From: Pseudomonas jessenii
Lineage (GTDB): Bacteria > Pseudomonadota > Gammaproteobacteria > Pseudomonadales > Pseudomonadaceae
Assembly (NCBI RefSeq): GCF_002236115.1
Contig: NZ_NIWT01000003.1
Location: 124,001 to 188,000 of the forward strand
DNA: 64,000 nt
Direction: 5' to 3'
Of this stretch, positions 9,944 through 19,091 are shown in pieces; the first letter of the stretch is position 1; every line of letters starts with the position of its first letter. A model generated the notes under the pieces. The model had not been told where the DNA came from, did not search any database, and saw only the letters and a list, made by a program, of their open reading frames with translations. A program made the translations under genes and the position numbers.

Positions 9944-11308
9944 ATGAACACACAACTCAAACCCACGCTGGGCACCTTGCACCTGTGGGGCATTGCGGTC
10001 GGGCTGGTGATTTCCGGAGAGTATTTCGGCTGGAGCTATGGCTGGGGCGTGGCCGGAACCTTGGGCTTTCTGGTGACTTCGTTCATGGTCGCCACCATGT
10101 ACACCTGCTTCATTTTCAGCTTCACCGAACTGACCACCGCCATTCCTCACGCTGGCGGTCCCTTTGCCTACAGTCGTCGCGCCTTTGGCGAGAAAGGCGG
10201 TTTGATCGCCGGGCTGGCGACACTGATCGAATTCGTCTTCGCCCCACCGGCGATTGCCCTGGCCATCGGCGCCTACCTAAATGTCCAGTTTCCTGCCCTG
10301 GACCCGAAACACGCGGCAGTCGGTGCCTACCTCGTATTCATGGGCCTCAACATCCTCGGCGTGAAACTGGCGGCGACCTTCGAACTGGTGGTCTGCGTGT
10401 TGGCGGTCGCTGAATTGCTGGTGTTCATGGGCGTGGTCGCCCCGGCATTCAGCTTCAGCAACTTCGCGCTTAATGGCTGGGCCGGCTCCGACGTGTTCGG
10501 CGCCCCGGCGATTGCCGGGATGTTCGCGGCCATCCCCTTTGCCATCTGGTTCTTCCTCGCCATCGAAGGCGCAGCCATGGCCGCCGAAGAAGCCAAGGAC
10601 CCGAAACGCACGATTCCCAAGGCTTACATCAGCGGTATTCTGACCCTTGTGCTGCTGGCGATGGGTGTGATGTTCTTCGCCGGTGGTGTCGGTGACTGGC
10701 GCACCCTGTCGAACATCAACGACCCGCTGCCGCAGGCAATGAAAACCGTGGTCGGCGAAAGCTCGGGCTGGCTGCACATGCTGGTGTGGATCGGCCTGTT
10801 CGGCCTGGTGGCGAGTTTCCACGGGATCATCCTCGGCTACTCGCGGCAGTTCTTCGCACTCGCCCGGGCCGGTTACCTGCCGGCGTCCCTGGCCAGATTG
10901 TCGCGCTTTCAAACCCCGCACCGGGCAATCGTCGCCGGCGGTGTGATCGGCATTGCAGCCATCTACAGCGACGGCCTGATCAACCTCGGCGGCATGACAC
11001 TGACCGCCGCGATGATCACCATGGCCGTGTTCGGCGCCATCGTGATGTACATCATGAGCATGCTCAGCCTGTTCAAACTGCGTAAAACCGAGCCGAACCT
11101 GGAGCGCACCTTCCGCGCCCCGTGCTACCCGCTGGTGCCGTTCATTGCACTGATGCTGGCGGTGGTGTGCCTGGTGGCGATGGCCTGGTTCAACACGGTG
11201 ATCGGCCTGATCTTCCTGGGCTTCATGGCGGCCGGTTTCCTGCACTTCATGCTCACCGCGCAATTGCGCGCCGACGCACCGGCGGATGCGATGTTGACCG
11301 GACATTGA
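9944..11308 (+). CDS. eat: Ethanolamine permease-like amino acid/amine transporter
   Basis: Inner-membrane transporter of the APC superfamily with about twelve helices and 454 residues. It opens MNTQLKPTLGTLHLWGIAVGL, with the APC segment ISGEYFGWSYGW and the later ANLEG-like IEGAAMAAEEAKDPKRTIPKA helix-loop. The overall sequence matches what is known as the ethanolamine permease family. AGGGAG at 9931-9936 is 7 nt before the ATG. In many pseudomonads the gene is beside eutBC, but neither is present here, so substrate use by an adjacent ethanolamine lyase cannot be assumed. Confidence 0.8.
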   Translation: MNTQLKPTLGTLHLWGIAVGLVISGEYFGWSYGWGVAGTLGFLVTSFMVATMYTCFIFSFTELTTAIPHAGGPFAYSRRAFGEKGGLIAGLATLIEFVFAPPAIALAIGAYLNVQFPALDPKHAAVGAYLVFMGLNILGVKLAATFELVVCVLAVAELLVFMGVVAPAFSFSNFALNGWAGSDVFGAPAIAGMFAAIPFAIWFFLAIEGAAMAAEEAKDPKRTIPKAYISGILTLVLLAMGVMFFAGGVGDWRTLSNINDPLPQAMKTVVGESSGWLHMLVWIGLFGLVASFHGIILGYSRQFFALARAGYLPASLARLSRFQTPHRAIVAGGVIGIAAIYSDGLINLGGMTLTAAMITMAVFGAIVMYIMSMLSLFKLRKTEPNLERTFRAPCYPLVPFIALMLAVVCLVAMAWFNTVIGLIFLGFMAAGFLHFMLTAQLRADAPADAMLTGH

Positions 11309-11449
11309 AAGCGTTCGAGTGAACCTTGAACAACAGGCATAGAATGGGGGTAATAGCGATGGAACTGCGACAAAACCCCATCACTCAAAGTGGTATGCAC
11401 GATCGGTTGGCGAACCCTCGCCAACCCGCCTGCTTTCAAGGAGAGTCCT

Positions 11450-11617
11450 ATGCCCTGGTATGCCTGGTTGATTCTGGTCGTTGCCATCGGCTCGATCGTT
11501 GGTGGTCTGATGATGCTGCGCGACACCGCCAACAAGGTCGAATTGACCGAAGAGCAACGTAAGCGCGTCGCCGAACGCAATGCGGAAATGGACGCCAAGG
11601 AAGCGCAGGACCGCTGA
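11450..11617 (+). CDS. Small DUF2897-like membrane protein
   Basis: A 55-residue protein with one N-terminal membrane helix (WYAWLILVVAIGSIVGGLMML) and a charged tail (EEQRKRVAERNAEMDAKEAQ). AAGGAG at 11438-11443 is 6 nt from the ATG. It resembles the DUF2897 family found in Pseudomonas, whose function is unknown. It lies 141 bp after the permease and is followed by a strong terminator, so it probably forms the end of a short transcript. Confidence 0.75.
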   Translation: MPWYAWLILVVAIGSIVGGLMMLRDTANKVELTEEQRKRVAERNAEMDAKEAQDR

Positions 11618-11621
11618 CTGA

Positions 11622-11653
11622 AAACCCCGCCTGAAACGGCGGGGTTTGTTTTT
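11622..11653 (+). terminator. Rho-independent terminator
   Basis: AAACCCCGCC and GGCGGGGTTT form a perfect 10-bp stem with a 6-nt loop, followed by TGTTTTTG. It closes the DUF2897-like gene. Confidence 0.88.
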
Positions 11654-11754
11654 GTGTGAAAGCACCTGAAATCATGCCGCTTTTGACCCATATCGAAGCA
11701 TCTGCATGTTTTTTAGAAGTAGAAGTACAGTCACCATGCAATTTTCATTGGTTA

Positions 11755-11780
11755 ATATGTCCGCATTGATGCGGAGATAT
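11755..11780 (+). promoter_or_regulatory. 26-bp near-perfect palindrome over the TetR gene ribosome binding site
   Basis: The core TCCGCAT-TG-ATGCGGA is perfect; extended outward to ATAT on both sides there is one mismatch (11759 against 11776). The GGAG at 11773-11776 that serves the ATG at 11784 lies inside the right arm. It could be the operator by which the TetR protein represses itself, or an mRNA hairpin hiding the ribosome binding site. No second copy was seen upstream of the dehydrogenase gene at 14438. Confidence 0.5.
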
Positions 11781-11783
11781 CAG

Positions 11784-12341
11784 ATGCGTTACTCGCAGGA
11801 CCATAAAGCCCAGACCCACCAACGCATAATCAAAGAAGCTTCAGCGCGATTTCGACGCGATGGTATCGGCGCGACCGGGCTGCAACCCCTGATGAAAGCA
11901 CTGGGCTTGACCCACGGTGGCTTTTACTCGCACTTCAAGTCCAAAGACGAACTGGTAGAGAAAGCCTTGCAAGAGGCTGGCGCACAAGTCGACGAGTTGT
12001 GCGCGCAAATCTTCGCCGAAGAGCATCCACTCGAATCCTTCATCGACGCTTATCTGTCCGAATGGCATCAAACCTCACCTCAGGAAGGCTGCCCGCTGTT
12101 GACCATTTCTTCGGAACTGGGACTGCGTGGTCAACCGAGTCCAACCAGCGATGTCGTGCTCCAGGCGCGACTCGATCAGATCCAGCACACCCTTGACGGA
12201 GAGCGGAGCGCCGAGCGCAGCATTGTGATCATGTCTACGCTGGTCGGCGCCTTGCTGTTATCGCGTAGCGTTGCCGACGCCGAATTTGCCCAACGGATTC
12301 TCGACGTCGCACGCGAACACCTCAAACACTCGCAGGATTAA
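11784..12341 (+). CDS. TetR/AcrR family transcriptional regulator
   Basis: A 185-residue repressor-type protein. The first 60 residues contain the TetR helix-turn-helix: ARFRRDGIGATGLQPLMKAL then LTHGGFYSHFKSKDEL. The rest is the ligand-binding domain. The start at 11784 (MRYSQDHKAQTHQ) follows GGAG by 7 nt; the frame is open further upstream but without conserved sequence. Its stop overlaps the stop of the convergent fabF-like gene by 3 nt. It probably controls the neighbouring ketosynthase and dehydrogenase genes or itself; the ligand cannot be told. Confidence 0.88.
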   Translation: MRYSQDHKAQTHQRIIKEASARFRRDGIGATGLQPLMKALGLTHGGFYSHFKSKDELVEKALQEAGAQVDELCAQIFAEEHPLESFIDAYLSEWHQTSPQEGCPLLTISSELGLRGQPSPTSDVVLQARLDQIQHTLDGERSAERSIVIMSTLVGALLLSRSVADAEFAQRILDVAREHLKHSQD

Positions 12342-13612
12342 CCCTGCCAACGCTTGAACAGCACACTGGCATTGACCCCGCCAAATCCGAAGCCGTTGGA
12401 CAATGCGTATTCGATGGCCATCGGCCGAGCATTGCCATGAACGATGTCCACGCCTTCAGCGGCAGGGTCCGGGTTTTCGAAGTTGAGGGTCGCCGGCACG
12501 ATCTGGTCGCGGATCGCCAGCAGCGTAAAGATCGCTTCGAGTCCACCCGCTGCACCGAGCAAATGCCCGGTCGCCGACTTGGTCGACGTCACGGCGATGC
12601 CGTTTTGCGCGCCGAACAATGCCTTGATCGCCGCCAGCTCTCCCAGATCCCCCACCGGAGTCGAGGTTGCATGCGCATTCAGATGCTGAACCTGAGCCGG
12701 TGAAACACCTGCTTGTGCCAACGCCAACGACATCGCTCGCCGCGCACCGCTGCCGTCCTCGGGGCCGGCGGTCAGGTGAAAGGCATCGGCGCTGGTGCCG
12801 TAGCCGACCAGCTCCGCCAGCGGGTGTGCACCCCGGGCCAGTGCATGGTCCAGAGACTCGATGACCAGCAGCCCGGCCCCTTCTCCCATGACAAATCCAT
12901 CTCGACCACTGTCGAACGGTCGCGAAGCGCGCTCAGGCGTTTCGTTGTAAGCGCTGGACAAGGCGCGAGCAGCCGCAAACCCGGCAAGGCTGACCCGATC
13001 GATCGCCGCTTCCGCACCGCCGCACACCGCGATATCCGCCTCCCCCGTACGGATCAGCCGCGCCGCGTCACCGATCGCCTGAACCCCGGCGGCGCATGCC
13101 GTGACCGGCGCGCCTAATGGCCCCTTGAAACCATGCTGGATCGATACATGACCTGCCGCGAGGTTGACCAGAAATGAAGGGATAGTGAATGGAGACAAAC
13201 GTCTCGGACCACGGCTATCGGTGGTGCGAACCGCCTCGGCAATCGCGCCGAAACCACCTACACCTGAACCGATGATGGTGGCCGTGCGCTCCTGGGCATT
13301 GGCATCCAGCGCTTGCCAGCCGGCTTGCTCCAGTGCCTGACGCGCCGCTTCCATGGCGAACAGGATGAAGCGGTCCATCTTCTTCTGCTCCTTGGGTGAG
13401 GTTGCCCGGTCCGGATCAAACCCCGCCTCCGGATCGTCAGCCAGAGCAGGCACTGCACCGCCAACCTTGGCCGGCAGATCGGCAACCACCTCTTGCGGTA
13501 AATTGCGCAGCCCGGAACGCCCGGCCAACAGCCGCGCCCAGACCGCTTCGACACCGCTCCCCAGCGGTGACACCAGGCCCATGCCCGTTACAACTACTCG
13601 ACGATCACTCAT
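12338..13612 (-). CDS. Beta-ketoacyl-ACP synthase II (FabF-type), accessory copy
   Basis: Condensing enzyme of the thiolase fold that joins malonyl-ACP to an acyl-ACP. All three catalytic residues are visible: Cys173 in TACAAG, His314 in NAHATSTPVGD and His350 in ATGHLLGAAGG. Length is 424 residues, slightly longer than housekeeping FabF, with an insert containing SPKEQKKMDRF. It lacks acpP or fabG next to it; its partner is a dehydrogenase 31 bp upstream in the same direction. An accessory FabF under TetR control suggests a stress or lipid-adjusting role, or a small product; this is inference. Confidence 0.9.
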   Translation of the reverse strand: MSDRRVVVTGMGLVSPLGSGVEAVWARLLAGRSGLRNLPQEVVADLPAKVGGAVPALADDPEAGFDPDRATSPKEQKKMDRFILFAMEAARQALEQAGWQALDANAQERTATIIGSGVGGFGAIAEAVRTTDSRGPRRLSPFTIPSFLVNLAAGHVSIQHGFKGPLGAPVTACAAGVQAIGDAARLIRTGEADIAVCGGAEAAIDRVSLAGFAAARALSSAYNETPERASRPFDSGRDGFVMGEGAGLLVIESLDHALARGAHPLAELVGYGTSADAFHLTAGPEDGSGARRAMSLALAQAGVSPAQVQHLNAHATSTPVGDLGELAAIKALFGAQNGIAVTSTKSATGHLLGAAGGLEAIFTLLAIRDQIVPATLNFENPDPAAEGVDIVHGNARPMAIEYALSNGFGFGGVNASVLFKRWQG

Positions 13613-13643
13613 ACCAAATACACCTCAAGCCGATTGATGGCGC

Positions 13644-14438
13644 TTACCGATAACGGGCAGCGGCCTTGCTTCTGGAAAGGTTAGGCGCCATTACATGACG
13701 CGCCGCCACGAACGCATCCCAATCCGCCGCATCGGGCAACGAAGGAATGGTGATCAATTCACCCTGATCCAGGCCCGACAATGCGGCATCGACCATCTCA
13801 CCCGCCTCCATCACCATTTCCGCTGGAATTTGTGAAGCATCGATACCGGAGCGCTCCCAGATCTCGGTTCGTGTCACACCCGGCAGCACCGCCTGGATCT
13901 TCACTCCGGTGCCATCCAGCTCTGCGTTCAACGATTGAGTCAAGCTCAATACGTAGGCCTTGCTGGCGCTGTATGTCGCGTTGAAACGCTCGGGAAACAA
14001 TGCCACCACCGATGCGATATTGATGATCGTGCCGCGCCCGGCCTTGGTAAAGCTGGCCGCAGCCGCCGAGGCCAATCGCGTGACAGCAGTGATATTCAAC
14101 TGAATCATTCGCTCCAGTTGATTGGTATCGGCATTGGCCAACAGCCCGTCCGCCGCCACACCGGCGTTATTGAGCAACAGGCTGATACTCGAATCGCTGC
14201 GTAACCGCTGTTCGAGTTGCAGCACGTCTTCCTTCTGGGTGAGATCCGCCTTCAGCACTTCGACCTTGATCCCATGCTCGGAGCGCAGCTTACTCGCTGC
14301 CGCCTCCAGCCGCGGCTCGTCGCGAGCCACCAGCAACAAATCAAAACCACGGGCTGCCAACCGCTCAGCGTAAACCGCCCCGATACCTGAAGAAGCGCCG
14401 GTGACGAGGGCCGTGCCTTGGGACTGAACTGAATTCAT
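13644..14438 (-). CDS. Short-chain dehydrogenase/reductase
   Basis: NAD(P)-dependent oxidoreductase of 264 residues. It shows the cofactor motif TGASSGIG (residues 13-20), NNAG (90-93), and the catalytic Ser143, Tyr156 and Lys160 in YSASK. The family resemblance is to DltE-like or fatty-acid SDRs, but the substrate cannot be read from sequence. It is the first gene of a two-gene unit with the fabF-like gene, so reduction of a ketoacyl product is possible. Confidence 0.88.
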   Translation of the reverse strand: MNSVQSQGTALVTGASSGIGAVYAERLAARGFDLLLVARDEPRLEAAASKLRSEHGIKVEVLKADLTQKEDVLQLEQRLRSDSSISLLLNNAGVAADGLLANADTNQLERMIQLNITAVTRLASAAAASFTKAGRGTIINIASVVALFPERFNATYSASKAYVLSLTQSLNAELDGTGVKIQAVLPGVTRTEIWERSGIDASQIPAEMVMEAGEMVDAALSGLDQGELITIPSLPDAADWDAFVAARHVMAPNLSRSKAAARYR

Positions 14439-14917
14439 GACGGTGCTCCTGGAGAATGCTGAAGGACGCCTGACGCGAAAGCACTTCGGCGCAAGCGGAT
14501 TTTATTATAACCATAATCCTATTAAAATATGATACCCGTAATTTTTAATTAGCCGAGTAACGGAAGGTTCTCGTCAGTAACCCAGGCCAGAATGGAGAGT
14601 AGCCCCAGAATGAACATGAAACCGCGACGAGCCTGTGGAATGGAGCGAACGGTATTGCGAGCCGACCGATAAACGGTGGGGCGAATCAACAAAGCGCTTT
14701 CAACGGTCACAGAGAGACGGGGGCCTGACGATAGGGCCTTCAAGGCGATGTCTGAGCCGCGACTGCGCTCGCATCCGTGACAGTTCCCCGCCCTTGCTGT
14801 TTGTTAACAAATGCTGGAAAATCCAAAAAATTTAACAAAATGTAAAGTTTTCTAACCTAGATGACGGCAATTTCCAGACATAGTTTGGAGAGTCTGTCCA
14901 ATTTTTTAGAGCGCGTA
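14439..14917. other. Intergenic region with promoter-like AT-rich stretches
   Basis: About 480 bp between divergent genes. Near the dehydrogenase start it has an inverted repeat ATTAT-AACC-ATAAT (14504-14517) in an AT-rich stretch, a candidate promoter or operator for the minus-strand pair. Near the wzz-like gene there is a perfect palindrome TTTGTTAACAAA (14800-14811) and a second TTTAACAAA at about 14831, in AT-rich sequence. A 64-codon minus ORF (14549-14743) ends in a hydrophobic segment (FMFILGLLSILAWV), but has no support beyond that. Confidence 0.4.
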
Positions 14918-16198
14918 ATGAACATTCCAGTAAACACTATTGATACCCCCCGACAGGAAGTCGTTGAAGTAAAGGAGCTTATCGGTAGCCTTTGGGATCA
15001 AAGAGCAATTATTTTATTGTTTACTGCACTAACTGTTACCGCCGCTATTGCTTATGCCCTGTTGGCAACTCCGGAATATGAAGTTGAAACCACTGTCCGG
15101 CCTGTCCCTCTGGCAGACCTGGATGAGTTGAATGAGTCCGGGCTTTACAAGCTCTTGCCAAAAGACGCACTGAATATCATCGGCTCATCAATGCAGTCTT
15201 ATGATGTCCGCCTGAAGTTCTTCCAGGCCAATCCGCAGTACCTTGCGCCATTGCAGGCACCTGGGCAATCCATTGAGAGCGCATTTGAGACGTTCAACGA
15301 AAGAGCATTTTCGCTTGAGAAAATTGACCCTAAAAAGAGCTCCAGCCTTTCCGAAGCCGTTGGCCTTAGCCTCAGATATCCTCAGGGTGTAGATGGCGTA
15401 GGCATCTTGAGAGACTTTACCGACTTCGTTGTCAAAGGCGAAAAGGAAAAAGTTGCTTTAAACTTAAAAATATTGATTGCCAACCGCATCGACCAGGCTG
15501 AAAAGAAGCTGGAGTCAAAAAAGTCCGCTTATGAGGCAGAGAAAGACTCCAAAATTGCTCACTTGCTGGAAAAAGATCAGCTAAAAAAGCAAGTACTTCA
15601 AGACGAACTCAAAGCACTGCGTCAACAACTGCAAAGCCGCAGACAAAACCGCATCAAAGAACTTGATGAAGCCATCGTCATCGCCAAGAAACTCGGAATT
15701 GTAAAACCCACCACACCTTCGGCGCTGGGAGATGGAGAGCAAGCACATCAGGGCAACATGATCCGCACGGAAGTCAACAACCAGAAAATACCTTTGTATT
15801 TCCTGGGACAAGCGGCACTGGAAGCAGAGCGTGCCACCTTGGTAGCTCGTCATTCCGATGACTTCACCGAGCCACGTATTGATGAGATTCAAAAAGAGCT
15901 CAGCCTGCTGGCCACCAACCGCGAAGCAGCACTTCTCAAGGAGCGGAATCATCCTGAACTGTTTCTCAAGGACTTCGCGGACATCAGCGGTGAGTTGACT
16001 CATCTGAAGCAACTGAATGTAAACTTCGATCAGTTAAAACTGGTCAATGTTGATAAAGATGCGACGGAACCTCAAGCGCCTATAAAACCGAAGAAAGCCC
16101 TGATCGTTGGATTTGGCCTGATCTTTGGATTCATGCTCGGCCTGGGTGTCGCCATCATTCGTCGCGCCGTACTGTCTCTGCATTCATCACGTCGTTAA
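14918..16198 (+). CDS. Wzz-like polysaccharide chain-length determinant
   Basis: Inner-membrane protein of the polysaccharide co-polymerase family; such proteins set chain length of O-antigen or exopolysaccharide. It has an N-terminal helix (IILLFTALTVTAAIAYALL), a long periplasmic part with a strongly charged coiled-coil (EKKLESKKSAYEAEKD), and a C-terminal PIKPKKALIVGFGLIFGFML helix typical of Wzz. At 426 residues it is longer than the second Wzz homologue at 40352. The ATG at 14918 is chosen for its fit to the family, although its ribosome binding site is weak; an ATG at 14861 is also in frame. The neighbours are a type I secretion system, not polymerase genes. Confidence 0.85.
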   Translation: MNIPVNTIDTPRQEVVEVKELIGSLWDQRAIILLFTALTVTAAIAYALLATPEYEVETTVRPVPLADLDELNESGLYKLLPKDALNIIGSSMQSYDVRLKFFQANPQYLAPLQAPGQSIESAFETFNERAFSLEKIDPKKSSSLSEAVGLSLRYPQGVDGVGILRDFTDFVVKGEKEKVALNLKILIANRIDQAEKKLESKKSAYEAEKDSKIAHLLEKDQLKKQVLQDELKALRQQLQSRRQNRIKELDEAIVIAKKLGIVKPTTPSALGDGEQAHQGNMIRTEVNNQKIPLYFLGQAALEAERATLVARHSDDFTEPRIDEIQKELSLLATNREAALLKERNHPELFLKDFADISGELTHLKQLNVNFDQLKLVNVDKDATEPQAPIKPKKALIVGFGLIFGFMLGLGVAIIRRAVLSLHSSRR

Positions 16199-16205
16199 TT
16201 GTCGA

Positions 16206-16234
16206 GGGCTGCGCTTGCTCTTCAAGCGCAGCCC
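16206..16234. terminator. Strong hairpin between convergent genes
   Basis: GGGCTGCGCTTG and CAAGCGCAGCCC form a perfect 12-bp stem with a 5-nt loop, 8 bp after the wzz-like stop. There is no T run on either side, so it may act as an mRNA end stabiliser or a factor-assisted terminator. Confidence 0.55.
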
Positions 16235-16349
16235 GACTTGACCAATGGCTTTAGTACCATCCTGTATCCCCCCAAAAATACCAACAGCGCTTTTTTGACA
16301 ATACAGCTTGTCAGTCCCGCTACGCAAAGAGCGCTTGACGGACGACAAC

Positions 16350-17753
16350 TTACTCCCGCAGCGTCTCTGGTGAAGTGATCGCTTGATCATTTCCACTCAA
16401 CCAGAGATTGACGTTTTCGACACTTTCTTCCGACAACTTTCCGGCCCAGCGATTCAGGATAAAAAGGTTGGTTATAAAGTCGTATTGAGTCTTGAGCAGA
16501 TCGCGACGTGCTTTGAATTCGTTCTGCACAGCGGTCAAGACATCCACGGCATTAACCACGCCATAGGTAAATGCTTTTTCAGCCGCAATGCGCGATTGCT
16601 CGGCCGAGGCCAATGCATTGCGGCTGGCGTGGATCTTTTCCACGCTTGAGTCTGCAGTCAAATACGCGTTTGTCGTTTCCTTGACCACTTGCCGACGCGT
16701 CGCTATCAATTGCTGTTCTGCGGTGAGCTGATCCTGATACAGCTGCCTTACCCGCGCGGACGTCGTGCCACCGCTATAGATCGGTATCTGTACTCCCACA
16801 CCCGCGACATAGCTGTCGGTCTGTGGCGCCAACGAATTGTTGTAGCCTTCGTTGCTCTGCTGCGCACTCAGGTTCAGATTGACCGTGGGATAGTGCCCGC
16901 CCTTACCTTCGCGCAGGGCAGCCTCTGCTGCTTCCTGTGCATTTTCACTGGCCTTGATCGCCGGGTTGTCGGCGATCGCCAAATTGACCCAACTCTCCAG
17001 GCTTTCGGCGGACACCTTCAATTCGACGTCATTACGCACACGACTCAGCTTCTCTTTGACCGGTCGTCCGATAATTTCCGACAACGCAACACGGCTCAGG
17101 CTGGACTGGTTACGCGCTTCGACTTCCTGGGCAGCCAGCGAATCGACTCGGGCCTGGAGATCCAGCAAATCGGTAACCATCGCCAATTGTTTGCTGTAAA
17201 GCGCACTGACCCTGTCGAGGTTCTTCTGGGTAGCCCTGCGTTCGGCCCGCACCAATTCAAGTTCATCATCGGCAGCCAGCGCAGCGAAATATCGCTGCGC
17301 AAGATCCACCGTGGCCTCGGCCTGAGCCTCTTTTGATTCGGAGTCAGCCTGCTTGGCCAGGCTTTTATAGCGCTGGTAGTTTTCCCAGGCAGCCTTGTTA
17401 TACAACGGCTGGGTCAACCCCACCGAATAATTGCGACTGTCGTAGGCCTCGTCGATTTGAAGGTTGGACTGTTTGATCCGGTTGAAACCCGCGTTGGCCG
17501 TCACCGAAGGCAACAGACTGCCAAACGCCTGGTTTTGCTGCTCGACCCCGGATTGAGCCTTGGAGTAAGAGGAGATCACCCGAGGGTCCTCCAGGCGCGA
17601 TTCGCGGTACAACTGCATCAAGTCGACCGAGTAGCTCTGTTTACTGACCGAAGCTGTTTGCGGCGTAGTGATATAGGGTCGGGCGGTGGGCACTTCAGCA
17701 GCATGGACAGGCAATGCCATCGAACCCAAAACCAGGCAGGGAAACAGACGCAC
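16350..17753 (-). CDS. TolC-family outer membrane channel of a type I secretion system
   Basis: Outer-membrane efflux protein, the exit duct of the exporter encoded by the two genes upstream. It has a signal peptide (MRLFPCLVLGSMALPVHA then AEV) and two repeats of the OEP domain with long heptad-like helices. The frame opens at 17759 with a GTG that overlaps the preceding stop, but GAGG lies 7 nt before the GTG at 17753, which is therefore preferred (467 residues). It resembles AprF/PrtF-type proteins. It is the last gene of the ABC-adaptor-channel operon. Confidence 0.9.
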   Translation of the reverse strand: MRLFPCLVLGSMALPVHAAEVPTARPYITTPQTASVSKQSYSVDLMQLYRESRLEDPRVISSYSKAQSGVEQQNQAFGSLLPSVTANAGFNRIKQSNLQIDEAYDSRNYSVGLTQPLYNKAAWENYQRYKSLAKQADSESKEAQAEATVDLAQRYFAALAADDELELVRAERRATQKNLDRVSALYSKQLAMVTDLLDLQARVDSLAAQEVEARNQSSLSRVALSEIIGRPVKEKLSRVRNDVELKVSAESLESWVNLAIADNPAIKASENAQEAAEAALREGKGGHYPTVNLNLSAQQSNEGYNNSLAPQTDSYVAGVGVQIPIYSGGTTSARVRQLYQDQLTAEQQLIATRRQVVKETTNAYLTADSSVEKIHASRNALASAEQSRIAAEKAFTYGVVNAVDVLTAVQNEFKARRDLLKTQYDFITNLFILNRWAGKLSEESVENVNLWLSGNDQAITSPETLRE

Positions 17754-17755
17754 GA

Positions 17756-19078
17756 TCACTCCTCGATCATTGACTGGGCGATAACGTCACGTGCCGGCTG
17801 CATCAAGTATTGCAGCATGGTGCGCTCTCCGGTGTTGATCAATACGTCTGCCGGCATGCCCGCCAACAGCTTGCGATCTCCCAGCTTCCGCGCGCCCTCC
17901 CCCGTCACACTGATGCGCGCCAGGTAGTACGGTGCACTGGTTTTCTCGTTGATCAAACGATCGCCGGATACACTCGTCACTCGACCTTCGATGACAGGTG
18001 TCGTGGCCGTGTTAAAGGCGCTGAAGCGAATGTCCGCCAACTTGCCGATAGCGATTCGGTCGATGTCATTGGGCGAGACCTGCGCCTCGACCACCAGGTC
18101 GGAAACGGATGGAACGATATCCAGCAAGGGCGTAGCGGGTCGCACAACGCCACCGATGGTGTGAACCGTCATGCCAATCACCATCCCGTCTTCCGGAGCG
18201 CGAATAATCACCCTGCTCAGGCGATCTTCCAGCGCCGAGGCTTTTTCCTGCAGGTCGTAGGCCTTGGTCTGGGTCTCTGCCAACTGCTTGGTAACGTCGG
18301 CGTTGAAGTCCTTGTCGATCTGCAGGATCTGCAACTGGGTTTCGTTGATCTGCAACCTGGTCTTGATGTTTGTCGAGCGGTGATCCGCCACTTCAGACTT
18401 GAGCAAGTCCAGCTTGCGCGCCTGTTCCAGCATCCGCTGTTTGTCGACAAAACCCTGGGCCAGCAACTCTTTCAACTCGGCAATTTCGCCGCTGTAGGAT
18501 TCCTGCAAGCTGGTCTTGGTACCGATCATGGTGTCGGTTCCCTTGATTTGCTGATTCAACTGACCAATACGCTCTTGCAGGACCGAGATTTGCCCAAGTC
18601 GCGAGCTACGCCGCGCGTTGAACACCTGCGTCTCGCCGAAACGCGCCTCATCACTGCGCTGACTGTCGGAATTGACATCGCTCGGGAAGGCAATTGTCGG
18701 AAGGTTATCCCGCTCGGCGAGCAAGCGCGCCTCCGCCGTCCTGGCAGCAATCAACTGGCTACGGGTCATCTCGTATTCGGAGCGCAGTTGAGCGTCATCG
18801 AGCACGATGATCGGGTCGCCCTTCTTTACGACATCGCCGTCATGGGCAAGCAGGTCCTTGACGATGCCGCCCTCCAGATGCTGCACCGTCTTGCGATACG
18901 TTTGCACGGTAACGACGCCCGGCGCGTAGGCCGCACCGTCGAGTGGGGCAAACGTCGCCCACCCGCCGAACAGGCCGAACGTCACCAGTACAATGAAAAA
19001 TCCTGTTCGGCGTATAGATATGTCGGACGTGGGCAGATCTGCGAAAGTATCGGCAGGAGTAGCGAGCGTACGGTTCAT
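17756..19078 (-). CDS. HlyD/PrtE-family membrane fusion protein of type I secretion
   Basis: Periplasmic adaptor linking the ABC exporter with the outer-membrane channel. It has 440 residues, one N-terminal membrane helix (FFIVLVTFGLFGGWATFAPL), a lipoyl-like part (GGIVKDLLAHDGDVVKKGDPI), long coiled-coil hairpins, and the C-terminal HlyD signature region (VIRAPEDGMVIGMTVHTIGG). The ATG at 19078 follows AGGAAA. It ends within the start of the channel gene, and the ABC gene lies 13 bp upstream. Confidence 0.93.
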   Translation of the reverse strand: MNRTLATPADTFADLPTSDISIRRTGFFIVLVTFGLFGGWATFAPLDGAAYAPGVVTVQTYRKTVQHLEGGIVKDLLAHDGDVVKKGDPIIVLDDAQLRSEYEMTRSQLIAARTAEARLLAERDNLPTIAFPSDVNSDSQRSDEARFGETQVFNARRSSRLGQISVLQERIGQLNQQIKGTDTMIGTKTSLQESYSGEIAELKELLAQGFVDKQRMLEQARKLDLLKSEVADHRSTNIKTRLQINETQLQILQIDKDFNADVTKQLAETQTKAYDLQEKASALEDRLSRVIIRAPEDGMVIGMTVHTIGGVVRPATPLLDIVPSVSDLVVEAQVSPNDIDRIAIGKLADIRFSAFNTATTPVIEGRVTSVSGDRLINEKTSAPYYLARISVTGEGARKLGDRKLLAGMPADVLINTGERTMLQYLMQPARDVIAQSMIEE

Positions 19079-19091
19079 CGAGAGTTTCCTG

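Noticed and set aside
14549..14743. 64-codon minus-strand ORF with a hydrophobic end
   Set aside because: No ribosome binding site or family likeness; mentioned only within the intergenic entry.
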